This document shows positions 1-9,166 of a stretch of DNA of 64,000 bases, piece by piece. Numbering within the stretch: position 1 is the first letter of the stretch; the number at the start of each line of letters is the position of its first letter. Location: NCBI RefSeq assembly GCF_030066995.1, contig NZ_JASJAP010000001.1, positions 310,001-374,000 on the forward strand, read 5' to 3'. The position numbers were made by a program, and so were the translations under genes. This stretch comes from Erythrobacter sp. (GTDB lineage: Bacteria > Pseudomonadota > Alphaproteobacteria > Sphingomonadales > Sphingomonadaceae). The notes beneath the pieces were generated by a model. That model was given only the letters and a program-made list of their open reading frames with translations, was not told the origin of the DNA and did not search any database.

Positions 1-1
1 C

Positions 2-769
2 GATGCGGTGCTGTGCGCGGCCTCGAACATGCAGCGCGCCTATCCAGCCATGGCGATCGAGATCCAGCAAGCGCTCGGGATCGAAGGCTTTGGCTTTGAC
101 ATGAATGTCGCGTGCTCGTCAGCGACTTTCGGCCTTCAGACCGCCGCCGACTACATTCGCGCGGGCAACGCCAAGTCGGTGTTGGTCGTAAGCCCGGAAA
201 TCACCTCGGGCCACCTCAACTGGCGCGATCGCGACAGCCACTTCATCTTCGGCGATGTGGCGACTGCCGTGCTGGTCGAGGACGCGGCGATAGCGCCCAG
301 GGAACACTGGGACATTCTGGGCACCAAGCTCAAGACGGTCTTTTCCAACAACATCCGCAATAATTTCGGTTTCCTCAATCGCGCGCATCCGGAGACCGCC
401 GGAGCGCCGGACAAGCTTTTCGTCCAGGAAGGGCGCAAGGTTTTCAAGGAAGTGGTTCCGATGGTCGCGGAAATGATCCTTGAAGAAGCGGAGCGGCTCG
501 AGATCGACGCAGCGGGAATGCGGCGTTTGTGGCTGCATCAGGCGAATGCGGGCATGAACCGGCTGATCGCGCAGCGCGTGCTGGGTCACGAAGCGAATGC
601 CGATGAAAGCCCCACCGTGCTCGACACATATGGGAACACGTCGAGCGCGGGCTCGATCATCGCGTTTCACCTAAACAGCGATGATCTGGTCGCCGGCGAC
701 ACCGGGCTTATCTGCAGCTTTGGCGCGGGCTATTCGGCTGGCGCGGTGTTTGTGCGCAAAGCGGCCTGA
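2..769 (+). CDS. 3-oxoacyl-ACP synthase III family protein (FabH-like), 5' end missing
   Basis: The reading frame is already open at base 2, so the N-terminus lies outside the window; about 255 C-terminal residues remain. FabH-type thiolase-fold enzymes condense an acyl-CoA with malonyl-ACP to start fatty acid synthesis in the cytoplasm. The Cys-His-Asn triad is visible: Cys in NVACSSATFG, His in WLHQANAGMN and Asn in YGNTSSAGS. The glycine-rich C-terminal SFGAGYSAGAV also fits the family. The next genes, psd and pssA, are phospholipid genes, so a lipid role is consistent. Several paralogous KASIII enzymes exist (olefin, quinolone or polyketide starters), so I do not assign fabH strictly. The family call is secure; the exact substrate is not. 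Confidence 0.9.
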   Translation, partial: DAVLCAASNMQRAYPAMAIEIQQALGIEGFGFDMNVACSSATFGLQTAADYIRAGNAKSVLVVSPEITSGHLNWRDRDSHFIFGDVATAVLVEDAAIAPREHWDILGTKLKTVFSNNIRNNFGFLNRAHPETAGAPDKLFVQEGRKVFKEVVPMVAEMILEEAERLEIDAAGMRRLWLHQANAGMNRLIAQRVLGHEANADESPTVLDTYGNTSSAGSIIAFHLNSDDLVAGDTGLICSFGAGYSAGAVFVRKAA

Positions 770-967
770 GGCTGCCTCCAGCATCGAACGGCCCGCGAGC
801 TTCGTGCCAGCGCGCACCAAGCCAAGCGCTTACCCGAGAATTCAAGGAGGGTTGCGCCGCTGGGGGCAGCGTCTGCGGCTCGGTTGATGCGCTCGCGGAC
901 CTGTTATGCCCGCCCGATGCAAACCCGCTTGCTTGCCGGGCGCGCGGGGGCGTCCTAAGTGGGAGGC

Positions 968-1717
968 ATGGCAGGTGAAATTCTTGATAATCAGGGGCGC
1001 GGCGATGCCGTTTGGTCATGGCCGCCGATCCACCCCGAAGGTCGCAAATTTGGCGTCATTGCGCTGGGTATAAGCCTGGTGCCGCTGTTCTTTGGCTGGG
1101 TGTTTGCGTTTGCGCTGATGCTGGGAGTGTCGGCGTGGGTTTTCGCGTTCTTCCGCGATCCCGAGCGCGTTGTTCCGCAGGCGGAGAGCGCGATCGTTGC
1201 GCCCGCCGACGGGCTCGTCTCGCTGATCAGTGTCGTCGAACCTCCGCTCGAGCTTCAGGTAGAGGACGGTTCGGGCACGCGCGGGCTGCCTCCGGGCCCG
1301 GTCACGCGCGTTTCGATCTTCATGAGTGTGTTCGACGTGCACATCAATCGGGCGCCGATTGCGGGAACCGTGCGGCGGCTGGTCTATATGCCGGGCAAGT
1401 TCATGAACGCGGATCTCGACAAGGCAAGCGAAGAGAACGAGCGCCAGCACATTCTGGTCGAGCGCGGCGACGGCGCGCTTGTGGGCTTTACCCAGATTGC
1501 CGGGCTGGTTGCCCGTCGTATCGTGCCGTTCGTGAAGCCGGGCGACACGGTTGCCAAGGGTCAGCGGGTCGGTCTGATCCGCTTTGGCAGCCGGGTCGAT
1601 GTCTATCTTCCCGCCGGGACTGACCCCAAGATTCTGCTTGGCCAGAAGGTCATTGCCGGTGAAACCGTGCTGGCCGAGATTGGCTCCCAGGGATTGCTGG
1701 AGGGGATTGCCCAGTGA
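968..1717 (+). CDS. psd: phosphatidylserine decarboxylase proenzyme
   Basis: Converts phosphatidylserine to phosphatidylethanolamine at the inner membrane. It is made as a proenzyme that cleaves itself to generate a pyruvoyl cofactor. This is the short Psd class, about 249 residues. A hydrophobic segment spans residues 30-62, and the self-cleavage motif is FGSR with Gly207/Ser208. Asp81 (PADG) and His125 (DVHIN) are the likely proteolysis residues. The start is uncertain: ATG 968 follows GGGAGG with only one base of spacing, and an in-frame GTG at 959 is the alternative. The last codons overlap the probable start of pssA, so the pair is translationally coupled and supplies PS and then PE. Confidence 0.93.
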   Translation: MAGEILDNQGRGDAVWSWPPIHPEGRKFGVIALGISLVPLFFGWVFAFALMLGVSAWVFAFFRDPERVVPQAESAIVAPADGLVSLISVVEPPLELQVEDGSGTRGLPPGPVTRVSIFMSVFDVHINRAPIAGTVRRLVYMPGKFMNADLDKASEENERQHILVERGDGALVGFTQIAGLVARRIVPFVKPGDTVAKGQRVGLIRFGSRVDVYLPAGTDPKILLGQKVIAGETVLAEIGSQGLLEGIAQ

Positions 1718-2603
1718 TCCTCGCGCCAAGGTCTCCAACTTGAGTCGGCTTCCGTCTCGCAAGAGCCGGGCAAACCTGGTCTCGCGCGTCGGTCCCAAGG
1801 CCGCAGAGGATGAGGACGACGAGCGGGTCGTCGGCGCCGGTTCCGGTCTCACGCTGCGCGCCATGCTGCCGAACGCGATCACCGCGGCGGCGCTGTGCTC
1901 TGGCCTGACTGGTGTGCGCTTTGCGATTGATGGCGCGTGGTCTTACGCGATCCTCGCCGTGGTGCTTGCCGCCGTTCTTGACGGTGTTGACGGGCGCATC
2001 GCGCGGTTGCTCAACGCGCAGTCCCGGTTCGGAGCGGAGCTCGACAGTCTTGCGGATTCGCTGTCCTTCGGCATGGCTCCCGCCATCATCTTGTTCCTGT
2101 GGTCGCTCAAGGATCTGGAACGCTTCGGCTGGTTCGCGGCGCTGGCCTTTGCCATCTGCTGCGCCTTGCGCCTTGCCCGTTTCAACGCTCAGATAGATAC
2201 CGATGACCAACCGCACAAATCCGCCGGTTTTCTAACCGGCGTTCCTGCGCCTGTGGGAGCAGGCCTTGCCTTCGCGCCGTTCTATCTGTGGCAGGAAACC
2301 CAGCTCGATTTCTTTCGGGATCCGGTGCTGATGGCAGTGTGGGTGTCGGCGATCGCCGCGCTCATGATCTCGAACATGGCGACGCTTAGCTGGGGCGCTG
2401 TGCGACCAAGACGCGGTATTCGCCTGTGGCTGATCGCGCTCCTCACTCTCGTCTTTGCCGCGCTCTTGCTTGAACCCTGGTGGACCCTTTCCGCGATCAG
2501 CGCGACCTACCTGCTGTTAATGCCTTACGCTTTGTTCAAGTATGGCGTTATCAAGCGCCGCCGTGCGCGCGAAGCGACCGAACTCAGCCCGCGTCCCGAA
2601 TAG
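1707..2603 (+). CDS. pssA: CDP-diacylglycerol--serine O-phosphatidyltransferase
   Basis: Membrane enzyme that makes phosphatidylserine from CDP-diacylglycerol and serine, feeding the Psd encoded just upstream. The CDP-alcohol phosphotransferase signature is complete: DGVDGRIAR, then eight residues to Gly, then AELDSLAD. Several hydrophobic helices follow. The frame is open well upstream, but the family homology begins only near [10 protein letters not shown] chose TTG 1707, which has GGAGGGG at 1699-1705 and overlaps the end of psd; a later start (TTG 1740 or the internal ATG) is possible. The roughly 50-residue charged N-terminal extension before the first helix is variable in this family. 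Confidence 0.9.
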   Translation: MPSDPRAKVSNLSRLPSRKSRANLVSRVGPKAAEDEDDERVVGAGSGLTLRAMLPNAITAAALCSGLTGVRFAIDGAWSYAILAVVLAAVLDGVDGRIARLLNAQSRFGAELDSLADSLSFGMAPAIILFLWSLKDLERFGWFAALAFAICCALRLARFNAQIDTDDQPHKSAGFLTGVPAPVGAGLAFAPFYLWQETQLDFFRDPVLMAVWVSAIAALMISNMATLSWGAVRPRRGIRLWLIALLTLVFAALLLEPWWTLSAISATYLLLMPYALFKYGVIKRRRAREATELSPRPE

Positions 2604-2853
2604 AACCCCCCGCAGCCTTGCCGGTCGCGTCTCTCGTTGCCGCGCGCTGCGCAAAGTGACGCCGATAAGGCTCGCTGCGCAAACGCATGCTTTGCGCCGC
2701 CACCTGCGGCACGAAGCCAGCGTCGAGCAGCGCCCGCTCGGACTTCAGCGCGCTGTACAACAGACAAAGGCGCACCCAGCTGTCGCGAAGGCTCAGCGCA
2801 GCAGCGAGGGCTGCGATCGTGAACAGCGCGGAGATAAAGATCGAAAGCAGCAT
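2584..2853 (-). CDS. small membrane protein behind LexA-type boxes
   Basis: An 89-residue protein of unrecognised family. Residues 1-22 form one hydrophobic helix (MLLSIFISALFTIAALAAAL), followed by a basic cytoplasmic-type tail rich in Arg and Ala. ATG 2853 has AAAGGA eight bases upstream; an in-frame ATG at 2877 lacks a ribosome site. The 3' end overlaps the 3' end of pssA on the opposite strand. Three GTTC-N7-GTTC elements lie 54-126 bases upstream, and a TTGACG -35-like hexamer (2956-2951, minus strand) sits between two of them, so SOS control is likely. A small single-pass membrane protein under LexA control recalls SOS division inhibitors such as Caulobacter SidA, but there is no sequence proof of that role. 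Confidence 0.6.
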   Translation of the reverse strand: MLLSIFISALFTIAALAAALSLRDSWVRLCLLYSALKSERALLDAGFVPQVAAQSMRLRSEPYRRHFAQRAATRDATGKAAGGSIRDAG

Positions 2854-2906
2854 GGCGTTGGTCCTTTCAAGGTTCATCGAAGCGTAAGGGGGGTGTTGCC
2901 CTGTGG

Positions 2907-2979
2907 GTTCCGATTTTGTTCCGCCCGTGTGTTCACCAACTGTTCTCACGCGTCAAGTCTATTTGTTCCGCTTGTGTTC
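2907..2979. promoter_or_regulatory. three LexA-type boxes (GTTC-N7-GTTC)
   Basis: Three exact matches to the alphaproteobacterial SOS box lie at 2907-2921, 2931-2945 and 2965-2979, with 9 and 19 bases between them. They lie between the divergent small membrane protein gene (minus) and rpsB (plus). The small gene is the more probable target, because the boxes are 54-126 bases from its start but more than 200 bases from rpsB. Chance occurrence of one box is plausible; three in 73 bases is not. Confidence 0.7.
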
Positions 2980-3182
2980 CAACCATGCGGTTTGCACTAG
3001 ATTTTGTGGATCAGCGCGTCTAAGGCCGCGCCCTCGTTGGAAACGCAGCGCGAATCACGTTCGCGGCTCTGACGAAATTCACATGGAAAGCATCACATAC
3101 CGGTGCCCCAAAGCGCTCCCGACCGGGATCTCCGCCGACAGGTTCCAGCTTTCCAGAGGACGAACCGGAAAGGAATTGAACT
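2980..3182 (+). promoter_or_regulatory. rpsB leader region
   Basis: About 200 bases without a convincing open frame precede rpsB. A TTGCAC hexamer at 2992-2997 could be a -35 element. Long leaders that bind S2 for autoregulation are known in other bacteria; I see no conserved structure that I can name here. The rpsB ribosome site is GGAAAGGAA just before 3177. Confidence 0.35.
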
Positions 3183-3968
3183 ATGGCGGCCACCACCGTC
3201 ACCATGCAGCAATTGATCGAGGCCGGGGCACACTTCGGCCACCAGACCCACCGCTGGAACCCGCGCATGAAGCCGTACATCTTCGGCGCGCGCAATGGTG
3301 TTCATATCATCGACCTGTCGCAGACCGTGCCGCTCTTCGCGCGTGCGCTCGATTTCGTCGAGCAAACCGTGCGTGCAGGCGGAAAAGTGCTGTTCGTCGG
3401 CACCAAGCGTCAGGCGCAGGAGCCGATCGCCGAGGCTGCGCGCGCGTCGGGTCAGCACTTTGTGAACCACCGGTGGCTGGGCGGCATGCTCACCAACTGG
3501 AAGACCATCTCGGGCTCGATCAAGCGCCTGAAGACCCTCGAAGAGCAGCTTTCGGGCGACACCAGTGGCTTCACCAAAAAGGAAGTCCTCCAACTCACCC
3601 GCGAGCGTGACAAGCTTGAGATGTCGCTCGGCGGCATCCGCGATATGGGCGGCGTGCCCGACGTGATGTTCGTGATCGACGCCAACAAGGAAGACCTCGC
3701 GATCAAGGAAGCCGCCGTGCTTGGCATTCCGGTGATCGCGGTGCTCGACACCAATGTCGATCCGACCGGCATCGCGTTCCCGGTTCCGGGCAACGATGAC
3801 GCCAGCCGTGCGGTGCGGCTCTACTGCCAGGCGATCGGCGATGCGGCGACCGCGGGTCGCGGCGGCGCGGTTGCGGATTCCGGCGCGGATGTTGGCGCGA
3901 TGGCTGAGCCACCGGCTGAGCCGACCGCTGAGGCTCCGGCGGAAGAAGCCCCGGCGGCTGGCGCCTAA
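3183..3968 (+). CDS. rpsB: 30S ribosomal protein S2
   Basis: Structural protein of the small ribosomal subunit. The 261 residues start [20 protein letters not shown] and carry the S2 landmarks [38 protein letters not shown] and [15 protein letters not shown]. The C-terminus is extended by an Ala/Glu/Pro-rich tail (last ~35 residues), common in sphingomonads. ATG 3183 has a good upstream GGAAAGGAA. It is the first gene of the rpsB-tsf pair, which ends at the strong terminator near 5160. Confidence 0.98.
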   Translation: MAATTVTMQQLIEAGAHFGHQTHRWNPRMKPYIFGARNGVHIIDLSQTVPLFARALDFVEQTVRAGGKVLFVGTKRQAQEPIAEAARASGQHFVNHRWLGGMLTNWKTISGSIKRLKTLEEQLSGDTSGFTKKEVLQLTRERDKLEMSLGGIRDMGGVPDVMFVIDANKEDLAIKEAAVLGIPVIAVLDTNVDPTGIAFPVPGNDDASRAVRLYCQAIGDAATAGRGGAVADSGADVGAMAEPPAEPTAEAPAEEAPAAGA

Positions 3969-4022
3969 GCCTCGGCATCTGCCTCACGACGCGTCAATCG
4001 CGCGTCACATTTACAATCTAGC

Positions 4023-4060
4023 GCGCCGGACACACCCGAGGGGTGACTAATGTCCGGCGC
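4023..4060 (+). other. hairpin between rpsB and tsf
   Basis: A perfect 10-base stem pairs 4023-4032 (GCGCCGGACA) with 4051-4060. The loop holds a second small stem, CACCC 4033-4037 with GGGTG 4041-4045. No T-run follows, so it is not a standard terminator. It may be a processing or stability element, or an attenuating structure that sets the S2:EF-Ts ratio; this is inference. Confidence 0.5.
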
Positions 4061-4091
4061 CCCCAACACCATACGAAAAGGACCAATCCCC

Positions 4092-5018
4092 ATGGCCAAT
4101 TTCTCCGTCGCCGATGTGAAGAAGCTGCGCGAAAAGACCGGCGCGGGCATGATGGACGCCAAGAAGGCCTTGACCGAAGCCGATGGCGATATCGAAGCCG
4201 CCGTCGACGCGCTGCGCGCCAAGGGCCTCGCCACCGCTCAGAAGAAGTCAAGCCGCACGGCGGCTGAAGGCCTTGTCGGCGTTGCCATTCAGGGCACCAA
4301 GGGCGTGGCCGTCGAAGTCAACTCCGAAACCGACTTCGTCGCCAAGAACGACAAGTTCCAGGACTTCGTGCGCAAGACCACGGCGGTCGCGCTAACCATG
4401 GACAGCGACGATGTCGAAGCGCTCAAGGCTGCGCCCTATCCCGATGGCGGTACGGTGGCCGACAAGCTGACCGACAACGTTGCGACGATCGGCGAAAACC
4501 AGCAGGTGCGCCGCATGCAGACCGTCACCGTCTCGCAGGGCGCGGTCGTCTCCTACGTGCACAACGCCGCCGCCGAAGGCCTCGGCAAGATCGGCGTGCT
4601 CGTGGCGCTCGAAGGCGACGCTTCGGCAGACGTTCTTGCAACACTTGGCACCGATATCGCTCAGCACGCAGCGGCCATGTTCCCGCAGGCGCTGGACGCT
4701 GAGGGTCTCGATCCCGCGATCATAGAGCGCGAGCGCGCCATCGCTCAGGAAAAGGCCGCCGAAAGCGGCAAGCCCGAGAACGTGCAGGAAAAGATGGTCG
4801 AAGGCGCGATCAAGAAATACGCGAAGGAAAACGCGCTTCTGAGCCAGATTTTCGTGAAGGACGGCAAGGCCACCGTGGAACAGCACGTGGCGTCCGTCGC
4901 CAAGGAAGCCGGCGCGTCGATCAAACTTGTGGACTATGTCCGCTTCCAACTCGGCGAAGGCATCGAGAAGGAAGAAAGCGACTTCGCGGCAGAGGTTGCT
5001 GCTGCCGTTGGTGGCTAA
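4092..5018 (+). CDS. tsf: translation elongation factor Ts
   Basis: Guanine-nucleotide exchange factor that recycles EF-Tu-GDP. It has 308 residues. The N-terminal UBA-like domain contains [19 protein letters not shown], and the core motif [13 protein letters not shown] contacts EF-Tu. The frame is open from an ATG at 4050, but MANFSVADV at 4092 matches the family start and has AAAAGGA about ten bases upstream. It lies 123 bases downstream of rpsB in the usual order and is followed by a repeat-derived terminator. Confidence 0.98.
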   Translation: MANFSVADVKKLREKTGAGMMDAKKALTEADGDIEAAVDALRAKGLATAQKKSSRTAAEGLVGVAIQGTKGVAVEVNSETDFVAKNDKFQDFVRKTTAVALTMDSDDVEALKAAPYPDGGTVADKLTDNVATIGENQQVRRMQTVTVSQGAVVSYVHNAAAEGLGKIGVLVALEGDASADVLATLGTDIAQHAAAMFPQALDAEGLDPAIIERERAIAQEKAAESGKPENVQEKMVEGAIKKYAKENALLSQIFVKDGKATVEQHVASVAKEAGASIKLVDYVRFQLGEGIEKEESDFAAEVAAAVGG

Positions 5019-5040
5019 GGCTTGGCATCTGCCCCCGATT

Positions 5041-5171
5041 ACCGCTCGTGCTGAGCGTGTCGAAGCACCGCCCTTTTTCGATTTGAGCGCAGCGCTCGAA
5101 TTGATGAACGGCCGTTGATCTCCGGTCAGCTTCGCTTCCGACACGCTCAGGGCGAGCGGTTTTTTGTTTTT
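5041..5171 (+). terminator. long inverted-repeat terminator built from a repetitive element
   Basis: Arms at 5041-5066 and 5134-5160 are near-perfect inverted copies of a sphingomonad-type repeat (core CTGAGCGTGTCG). They enclose a second palindrome, GAGCGC-A-GCGCTC, at 5085-5097. Six Ts, a G and five more Ts follow the right arm (5160-5171). It should end the rpsB-tsf transcript and separates it from pyrH. Confidence 0.8.
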
Positions 5172-5261
5172 CGCAGGTTCTCAGGCTTACCCTTTGCGCA
5201 TCCGGATGAGCCTCGCTAAGGGCTGCGCCAACGATATTCCCGGCCAAAGAGCACCCGATCC

Positions 5262-5981
5262 ATGCCCATGCCCGACATCAAGCGCATTCTCCTGAAGCTT
5301 TCGGGCGAGGTGCTGATGGGCGAGCAGGATTACGGCATCGACCCTGAATACGTCGCGCGGCTTGCCGAAGAGGTGAAGGCGGCCAAGGATACCGGGCTTG
5401 AAGTGTGCCTCGTCATCGGGGGCGGCAACATCTTTCGCGGGATTTCGGGCGCGGCGCGGGGGCTCGATCGCACGACGGGCGACTATATGGGCATGCTCGC
5501 AACCGTCATGAACGCGCTCGCAATGCAGAACGCGCTCGAACAGCTTGGCGTGCAGACGCGGGTGCAGAGCGCGATCCCGATGTCTTCCGTGTGCGAGCCC
5601 TACATCCGCCGCCGCGCCGAACGGCATCTTGAGAAAGGGCGGATCGTCATCTTTGCCGCGGGCACCGGCAATCCCTTCTTCACCACCGACACCGGCGCGG
5701 CTTTGCGCGCGGCGGAGATGAATTGCGACGCGCTGCTGAAAGGTACCAGTGTCGATGGGGTCTATGACAGCGATCCCAAGCACAACCCCGAAGCCACCCG
5801 TTTTGACACAATCACTTACGACCATGTCCTCAGCCAGAACCTGAAAGTCATGGATGCGACCGCCGTTGCGCTGTGCCGCGAGAACGACATACCGATTGTC
5901 GTCTTCTCGATCCGGGACAAGGGCAATGTCGCGCGCGTTCTGTCAGGCGAGGGCGTGCAGACGATAGTACAAAAGGACTGA
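5262..5981 (+). CDS. pyrH: UMP kinase
   Basis: Phosphorylates UMP to UDP, the committed step toward UTP and CTP. It belongs to the amino-acid-kinase fold, with 239 residues. Visible motifs are [13 protein letters not shown] (phosphate loop), [28 protein letters not shown] and [14 protein letters not shown]. Two ATGs (5262 and 5268) could serve as start; the first is used. It follows the rpsB-tsf terminator and is only three bases from frr, so pyrH-frr are probably cotranscribed, with uppS and cdsA possibly following. Confidence 0.98.
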   Translation: MPMPDIKRILLKLSGEVLMGEQDYGIDPEYVARLAEEVKAAKDTGLEVCLVIGGGNIFRGISGAARGLDRTTGDYMGMLATVMNALAMQNALEQLGVQTRVQSAIPMSSVCEPYIRRRAERHLEKGRIVIFAAGTGNPFFTTDTGAALRAAEMNCDALLKGTSVDGVYDSDPKHNPEATRFDTITYDHVLSQNLKVMDATAVALCRENDIPIVVFSIRDKGNVARVLSGEGVQTIVQKD

Positions 5982-5984
5982 AGA

Positions 5985-6542
5985 ATGCCTCAGTATGACA
6001 AAGCGGATATCGAACGCCGCATGGCCGGCGCTGTTGAAGCGCTCAAGAGCGATCTTTCGGGCCTTCGCACGGGCCGCGCCAACACCAGCCTGCTCGATCC
6101 GGTCCAGGTCGAGGTTTACGGCTCGATGATGCCCTTGAACCAGGTCGCTACCGTCTCCGCTCCCGAACCGCGTATGCTCAGCGTGCAGGTCTGGGACAAG
6201 TCGAACCTCATCGCGGTCGAGAAGGGCATCGCGCATGCCAATCTGGGTCTCAACCCGATGATCGATGGTCAGACGCTGCGACTGCCGATGCCCGATCTGA
6301 CCGAAGAGCGCCGCAAGGAGCTTGCCAAGCTCGCCGGGCAATACGCGGAGAAAGCGAAGATCGCGATCCGCAACGTGCGCCGCGACGCTATGGAAAGCCT
6401 CAAGGCCGACGAGAAGAAGAAGGAAATCTCCGAGGACGAGCGCAAGCGTTTGGAAGACGAAGTTCAAAAGCTGACCGACGCGCATGTCGCGCAGACCGAC
6501 GAGGCGGCGGCGAAGAAAGAGCAGGAAATCCTCACTCAATAG
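5985..6542 (+). CDS. frr: ribosome recycling factor
   Basis: Splits post-termination ribosomes together with EF-G. The length of 185 residues is exactly usual for the family. The sequence begins [24 protein letters not shown] and contains [34 protein letters not shown] and [18 protein letters not shown]. The C-terminal half is the long charged three-helix bundle. It starts three bases after the pyrH stop. Confidence 0.98.
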   Translation: MPQYDKADIERRMAGAVEALKSDLSGLRTGRANTSLLDPVQVEVYGSMMPLNQVATVSAPEPRMLSVQVWDKSNLIAVEKGIAHANLGLNPMIDGQTLRLPMPDLTEERRKELAKLAGQYAEKAKIAIRNVRRDAMESLKADEKKKEISEDERKRLEDEVQKLTDAHVAQTDEAAAKKEQEILTQ

Positions 6543-6574
6543 GCTATGCCGGACGCCAGGTCCGCGAATGTAAC

Positions 6575-7291
6575 GTGTCAGGAGGGGGATTGGAGCAAGC
6601 TCGCGATCGCAGCCGGGCCCGCAGCGGCGCTAGGCATGTCGCCATTATCATGGACGGCAACGGTCGCTGGGCGAAGCGGCGCGGTCTGCCGCGCGCGGTT
6701 GGACATCAGCGCGGCGTGGAAGCGGTCCGGCGATTGGTGCGCGGGATCGAGCCGCTGGGGCTCGACTGTCTGACGCTCTACGCGTTTTCGAGCGAGAACT
6801 GGAAGCGGCCTGACGAAGAGGTCGATGACCTGATGAACCTCATGCGGCGCTTCATCAAATCGGACCTGCCCGAATTCGTCGAGAACGGTGTGAAGCTCAA
6901 GATAATCGGCGACTGGCAATCGCTTGCGCCCGATATTGTCGCGATGCTTGAAGACGCGCTGGCGCAGACGGCGGGTGGGCATCAGACGCTTGCTGTGGCG
7001 CTTAATTATGGCGGGCAGCACGAGATTGCGCGCGCGGCGGCCAAGGCCGCTCAGGCGGGCGAAGTGACCACTGACGCGATCGAAGCGCAGCTCGACACCG
7101 CCGACCTGCCGCCGCTCGATCTCCTGATCCGGACCAGCGGCGAGGTGCGCCTTTCGAATTTTCTGCTGTGGCAATCGGCCTACGCCGAGATGCTGTTCGT
7201 CGACACGCTGTGGCCGGACTTCAAGCCCGAACACCTCGCCGAAGCGCTCGATAACTTTGCCGGGCGGGAGCGGCGCTATGGCGGGCGCTGA
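6575..7291 (+). CDS. uppS: isoprenyl transferase (undecaprenyl diphosphate synthase)
   Basis: Cytoplasmic cis-prenyltransferase that makes undecaprenyl diphosphate, the lipid carrier for peptidoglycan and surface glycans. It has 238 residues. Motifs are HVAIIMDGNGRWAKRRGLPR (catalytic Asp and phosphate binding), GLDCLTLYAFSSENWKRP, LLIRTSGEVRLSNFLLWQ and the final ERRYGGR. The start is unsettled: GTG 6575 lacks a Shine-Dalgarno sequence, while TTG 6590 follows GGAGGGGGA almost directly. The 3' end overlaps cdsA by 14 bases. Confidence 0.96.
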   Translation: MSGGGLEQARDRSRARSGARHVAIIMDGNGRWAKRRGLPRAVGHQRGVEAVRRLVRGIEPLGLDCLTLYAFSSENWKRPDEEVDDLMNLMRRFIKSDLPEFVENGVKLKIIGDWQSLAPDIVAMLEDALAQTAGGHQTLAVALNYGGQHEIARAAAKAAQAGEVTTDAIEAQLDTADLPPLDLLIRTSGEVRLSNFLLWQSAYAEMLFVDTLWPDFKPEHLAEALDNFAGRERRYGGR

Positions 7292-8000
7292 GCCTGTGAA
7301 AACGAAGTCCGATCTGCCGATCCGATTGGCCTCGGCCCTCGTGATGGTTGGCATGGTCGGCGCGGTCCTGTGGCTGGGGGGCTATGTCTGGATAGGCTTC
7401 GTCGTGCTCGTCGCCGGACTTGTATTGTGGGAGTGGAACCGGCTGGTGCGCGCTGTAGGCCGCTCGCCGCAGGCTGAAGTCTTGTGGCTGTTCCTTGGCG
7501 CGATGTATGTGACCGGCGCGGCGCTCGCGATGATCCAGGTGCGGATCAACTACACCGCCTTGGGTGTCGCTTTCACCTATCTGGCACCGGTCATCGCGGT
7601 GGATGTTGGCGCCTATTTTGTTGGACGCGCGATCGGTGGTCCGAAGATCGCGCCCAAACTCAGCCCTTCGAAAACCTGGGCGGGGCTGGGCGGGGGCGCG
7701 GCGGCGGCAAGCTGTGTTATCATCGCCGTCGTGGTCAGCGGCTGGGTGCCGGACATGGGGGAAACGGCCAGCGTGACCGCAATCCTTCTTGCCATCGCCG
7801 CCGGTGTCGTGATCGCTGTCGTCGCGCAATCGGGCGACTTTTTCGAAAGCTGGATGAAGCGGCGCGCGGGCGTCAAGGATTCCAGTCATCTCATTCCAGG
7901 GCATGGCGGCGTGTTTGATAGGGTCGATGGGTTTCTGGCGGTGTTCTTCGTGATCTTTTGCGTGAATGTCGCGCCCGGCCTTGCAAGAGGTTCGTTTTAA
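7278..8000 (+). CDS. cdsA: phosphatidate cytidylyltransferase
   Basis: Integral membrane enzyme that makes CDP-diacylglycerol from phosphatidate and CTP; the product feeds PssA and PgsA, both encoded in this window. It has 240 residues with several transmembrane helices. The family signature is clear at the C-terminal end: LSPSKTWAGLGGG, QSGDFFESWMKRRAGVKDS and LIPGHGGVFDRVDGFL. ATG 7278 with GGGAG seven bases upstream is chosen over an open TTG at 7257. It overlaps uppS at the 5' end and shares one base with dxr (TAATG). Confidence 0.97.
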   Translation: MAGAEPVKTKSDLPIRLASALVMVGMVGAVLWLGGYVWIGFVVLVAGLVLWEWNRLVRAVGRSPQAEVLWLFLGAMYVTGAALAMIQVRINYTALGVAFTYLAPVIAVDVGAYFVGRAIGGPKIAPKLSPSKTWAGLGGGAAAASCVIIAVVVSGWVPDMGETASVTAILLAIAAGVVIAVVAQSGDFFESWMKRRAGVKDSSHLIPGHGGVFDRVDGFLAVFFVIFCVNVAPGLARGSF

Positions 8001-9157
8001 TGGCGCGCACGCTCACACTGCTGGGAGCCACGGGGTCGATTGGCGCCTCCACGCTCGATCTGTTGCGTCGCAACCGTGCGGATTGGCAGGTCGAGGCGCT
8101 CACCGCCAATTGCAGCGCGATCGAGCTGGCAAGTCTTGCCCGCGAGTTTGGCGCAAAGGCGGCGGTGGTTGGCGATGAAAGCTGCCTGCCCGAACTGCGT
8201 GAGGCGCTTGCGGGCACCGATATCAAGGCAGCTGGCGGCGAACAGGCGCTGTGCGAGGCGGCAGCGCGCCCCGTCGATATAACCGTTGCTGCCATTGTTG
8301 GATGCGCCGGGCTGGCGCCCACCATGGCGGCGGTCGAGACCGGTGGAACGGTGGCTCTGGCGAACAAGGAAGCGCTCGTTTCGGCGGGCGATATTCTCAA
8401 ATCCGCGGTCGAGCGCGCGGGCGCGACGCTTTTGCCGACCGACTCCGAACACAACGCGATTTTTCAATGCCTTGCCGGTAATGACATTACGCAGGTGCGG
8501 CGGATCCTTCTGACAGCCAGCGGTGGGCCGTTCCGCACTCTGGACGCTGAAGCGCTGGAGTCGGTCACGCGCGAACAGGCGCTCAAGCACCCCAATTGGG
8601 ACATGGGCGCCAAGATCACGATCGATTCCGCGACGATGATGAACAAGGGCCTTGAATTCATCGAAGCGCATCATCTGTTCCCCGTGAGCCTTGAGAACAT
8701 CGAGATCGTTGTCCACCCGCAAAGCATTGTTCACTCGATGGTCGAGTATCACGATCGTTCGGTGCTGGCGCAGCTTGGTCCTTCCGACATGCGCGTGCCG
8801 ATTGCCTCGTGCCTGGCTTATCCTCAGCGTATGGAGACGGCGCTTCAACCGCTCGATCTTGCCGCGATAGGCACGCTTACGTTCGAGGCACCCAACGAGA
8901 CGCTTTTTCCCGCGACGCGCATATGCCGGGAAGCCATTGAAATGGGGGGAGGCGCGCCTGCGATACTCAACGCGGCGAACGAATTCGCGGTTGCGGCGTT
9001 CCTTGACGGTCGCATCGGTTTCCTCCAGATCACGAAACTGGTGGAACAGACCCTCGATCGGTTGAGCGCTCAGGCGCCGGGATCGCTGGAAGAGGTGCTC
9101 GCCATCGACGCTGAGGCGCGCGCCAAGGCCCGAGAGCTATTAGAGACGCACCGATAG
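8000..9157 (+). CDS. dxr: 1-deoxy-D-xylulose 5-phosphate reductoisomerase
   Basis: NADPH-dependent enzyme of the MEP isoprenoid pathway that makes 2-C-methyl-D-erythritol 4-phosphate. It has 385 residues, a normal length. Motifs include the nucleotide-binding TLLGATGSIGASTLDLL, VALANKEALVSAGDI, LPTDSEHNAIFQCL (metal and substrate) and the flap region PNWDMGAKITIDSATMMNKG. ATG 8000 overlaps the cdsA stop and has AGAGG upstream. Placing dxr after uppS/cdsA links isoprenoid precursor supply to undecaprenyl synthesis. Confidence 0.98.
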   Translation: MARTLTLLGATGSIGASTLDLLRRNRADWQVEALTANCSAIELASLAREFGAKAAVVGDESCLPELREALAGTDIKAAGGEQALCEAAARPVDITVAAIVGCAGLAPTMAAVETGGTVALANKEALVSAGDILKSAVERAGATLLPTDSEHNAIFQCLAGNDITQVRRILLTASGGPFRTLDAEALESVTREQALKHPNWDMGAKITIDSATMMNKGLEFIEAHHLFPVSLENIEIVVHPQSIVHSMVEYHDRSVLAQLGPSDMRVPIASCLAYPQRMETALQPLDLAAIGTLTFEAPNETLFPATRICREAIEMGGGAPAILNAANEFAVAAFLDGRIGFLQITKLVEQTLDRLSAQAPGSLEEVLAIDAEARAKARELLETHR

Positions 9158-9166
9158 AGAACCCGC

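Noticed and set aside
119..670. Long minus-strand frame opposite the FabH-like gene
   Set aside because: Antisense shadow: Arg/His-rich translation, no ribosome site, and the plus strand has clear catalytic motifs.
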